A DNA stretch of 64,000 bases from Eumeta japonica (taxonomy: Eukaryota > Arthropoda > Insecta > Lepidoptera > Psychidae). The notes under the pieces were generated by a model, which was not told where the DNA came from, did not search any database, and was given only the letters and a program-made list of their open reading frames with translations. A program made the translations under genes and the position numbers. Location of the stretch: assembly GCA_005406025.1 (NCBI GenBank), contig BGZK01001577.1, positions 62,001-126,000 on the forward strand, given 5' to 3'. Each line of letters begins with the position of its first letter. Position 1 is the first letter of the stretch. Positions 62,581 to 64,000 of the stretch are shown piece by piece.

Positions 62581-64000
62581 TACATTGGGCAATCACCACT
62601 ATCCATTATAAAAACGGAGAAGTGGTAATAGGAACGAGAAAATTAGGTATTTATGTCTAGGCCGATTGATCCACCGTTGTTATTGATGTTGTTATTGATA
62701 TTGATCTTTTTGCTATCCAGTAATAAAGGTTGTTCATTAGAAAGCTTTATTTATTTTCAAAAAATGTCAAAATATGACCGGTTACCAGTATAGTACACTT
62801 AAATAGGATTAAAAAGTATTTATTTTCATACAAAACCTTTGATCTTACGCGTTGTTAACTGTTGTCTAGTTATGCTTAGTTATATCATACTATATGTAAA
62901 TAATTGTTAGCTGTAGGTAATGATTTTGTCCATTGTCCGCTCTGGGAGAAAACTAAAATTTAATCTCTTTGTTTATAGAAAGAGGTTTGAGAAATGCTAT
63001 CATTGCCTAAGTTTTAATTGATCTACAGAATGTCAATAACAACTGCAAGACCTAAATCCGTAGTTAATAGTGTAGAGCAACAAGTGAATACGGCCAGACC
63101 AAAATCAATATTGCTGAAAAATGTTCAACCTTGATATCATTTCCTGAGACAATTCTTACGATATTGAAATTCATATTTTTATTTTTAATTATTGTGAACT
63201 TTAAAAAAACAATTCTGACTGTGATCTCTGTGTAAATAATCAATTAACAAATAAGGAAAAAATTACAAAAGCCTTAAAATTTAAAAAAATATTAAAAATT
63301 GCCAAATTATATTTGCTTCGAATAAATAATAGTAATTATAAATGTATTTTTTTTATGTTTTCAATGTACTTGAAAATACATGTCATTCACAGTCTTATGA
63401 TTTATGGGTAAAAATTTATGTGGTAAGTATCCCCTGATTGCACAAGTCCGTTTCGCAAAGATTCCATTTATCCGATTACAAACCAACAAATAAAACAATA
63501 ACATCGATAGAAAGATAAAGAAATAAAGTACAATATCGATGTTGTTTTTTACTTTACCCTGTAGGTACTCACATTAGCTATCGTGGGATCAAAATAAATA
63601 AGGCTAACTACGCAATTCAATATAAAAAATAATTTAATGTGCCATAACGCTTATGACAGATGTGGCGGAAACACATCCATGAACAGCATGTGCTTTTGTC
63701 AGAGCAATATTTATTAGATGCTCCATTATAACACACAAATATTCAAAGTTCTGTTATCATCGCCGATCGTCCGCGTACGTTTTTCGTGCGCCCTTCCCTG
63801 TTTTAATTGCGGTTATACTACAATAAAAACCCGAATATTATACAGCAATTATATAATAGTTTAACATTAAAATGGTAAAATCATGGTTGAGGTTTTAATT
63901 TAATAATTACGTATGCCCTACTTTTTGAATTGTTGTTACTAGTCAAATACTAAAAATTTGATATGTCCATAAGTTGCCAGCTATGGCGTTAATATAGATT
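62581..64000. other. Terminal spacer
   Basis: This stretch is AT-rich. A small open frame at 63030-63134 (34 residues with an internal TARPKS duplication) is noted as a finding. No gene is supported. Confidence 0.4.

Noticed and set aside
1..64000. CRISPR arrays, operons, prophage or bacterial systems
   Set aside because: Spliced genes, insect transposons and no regularly spaced repeats rule these out for this window.

Overview
The window looks like AT-rich insect nuclear DNA, most probably from a moth or butterfly. The evidence is spliced genes with ordinary GT/AG introns, long AT-rich non-coding stretches, and several kinds of dispersed repeat that I associate with Lepidoptera (mariner and piggyBac remnants, short fold-back elements, a tRNA-derived SINE, and repeats carrying runs of CCGTCCGT or CAGTCAGT). 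The order is inferred from the repeat style and was not confirmed by a search. Nothing suggests a bacterial, viral or organellar origin.

Two protein-coding genes can be reconstructed completely. On the minus strand, 13782 down to 4285, a five-exon gene encodes a 507-residue major facilitator transporter of the SLC22 (organic cation/carnitine transporter-like) family. All exon junctions agree in phase and the joined reading frame is open. On the plus strand, 48023-51489, a five-exon gene encodes the 321-residue Brix-domain protein RPF2, a 60S ribosome biogenesis factor that helps load the 5S RNP. A perfect CACGTG E-box lies about 73 bases upstream of its start codon.

Layout: 1-4.2 kb holds a mariner tail and a reverse copy of a long dispersed repeat. 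4.3-13.8 kb is the transporter gene, whose introns contain further repeats and one small coding-like island. 14-36 kb is non-coding as far as I can see, with dispersed repeats, a mariner remnant, several fold-back (MITE-like) elements and a very tight hairpin at 17.45 kb. 36-39.3 kb has a possible orphan exon, a second copy of the long repeat and a decayed mariner. 41 kb has a GA microsatellite. 42.8-45.5 kb is a transposon cluster: a 0.4 kb repeat, a TIR element with TTAA-like flanks and a broken piggyBac transposase. 48-51.5 kb is RPF2. 53.9-54.5 kb holds a decayed ORF, 55.8 kb a second copy of the 0.4 kb repeat, and 56-64 kb more repeats including a second member of the 16.4 kb mariner family and a SINE.

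The two genes show no functional link to each other. I found no convincing undescribed system. The items most worth a second look are the 17.45 kb hairpin, the two small coding-like exons, the complementary fold-back elements, and the paired 0.4 kb repeats that bracket RPF2.
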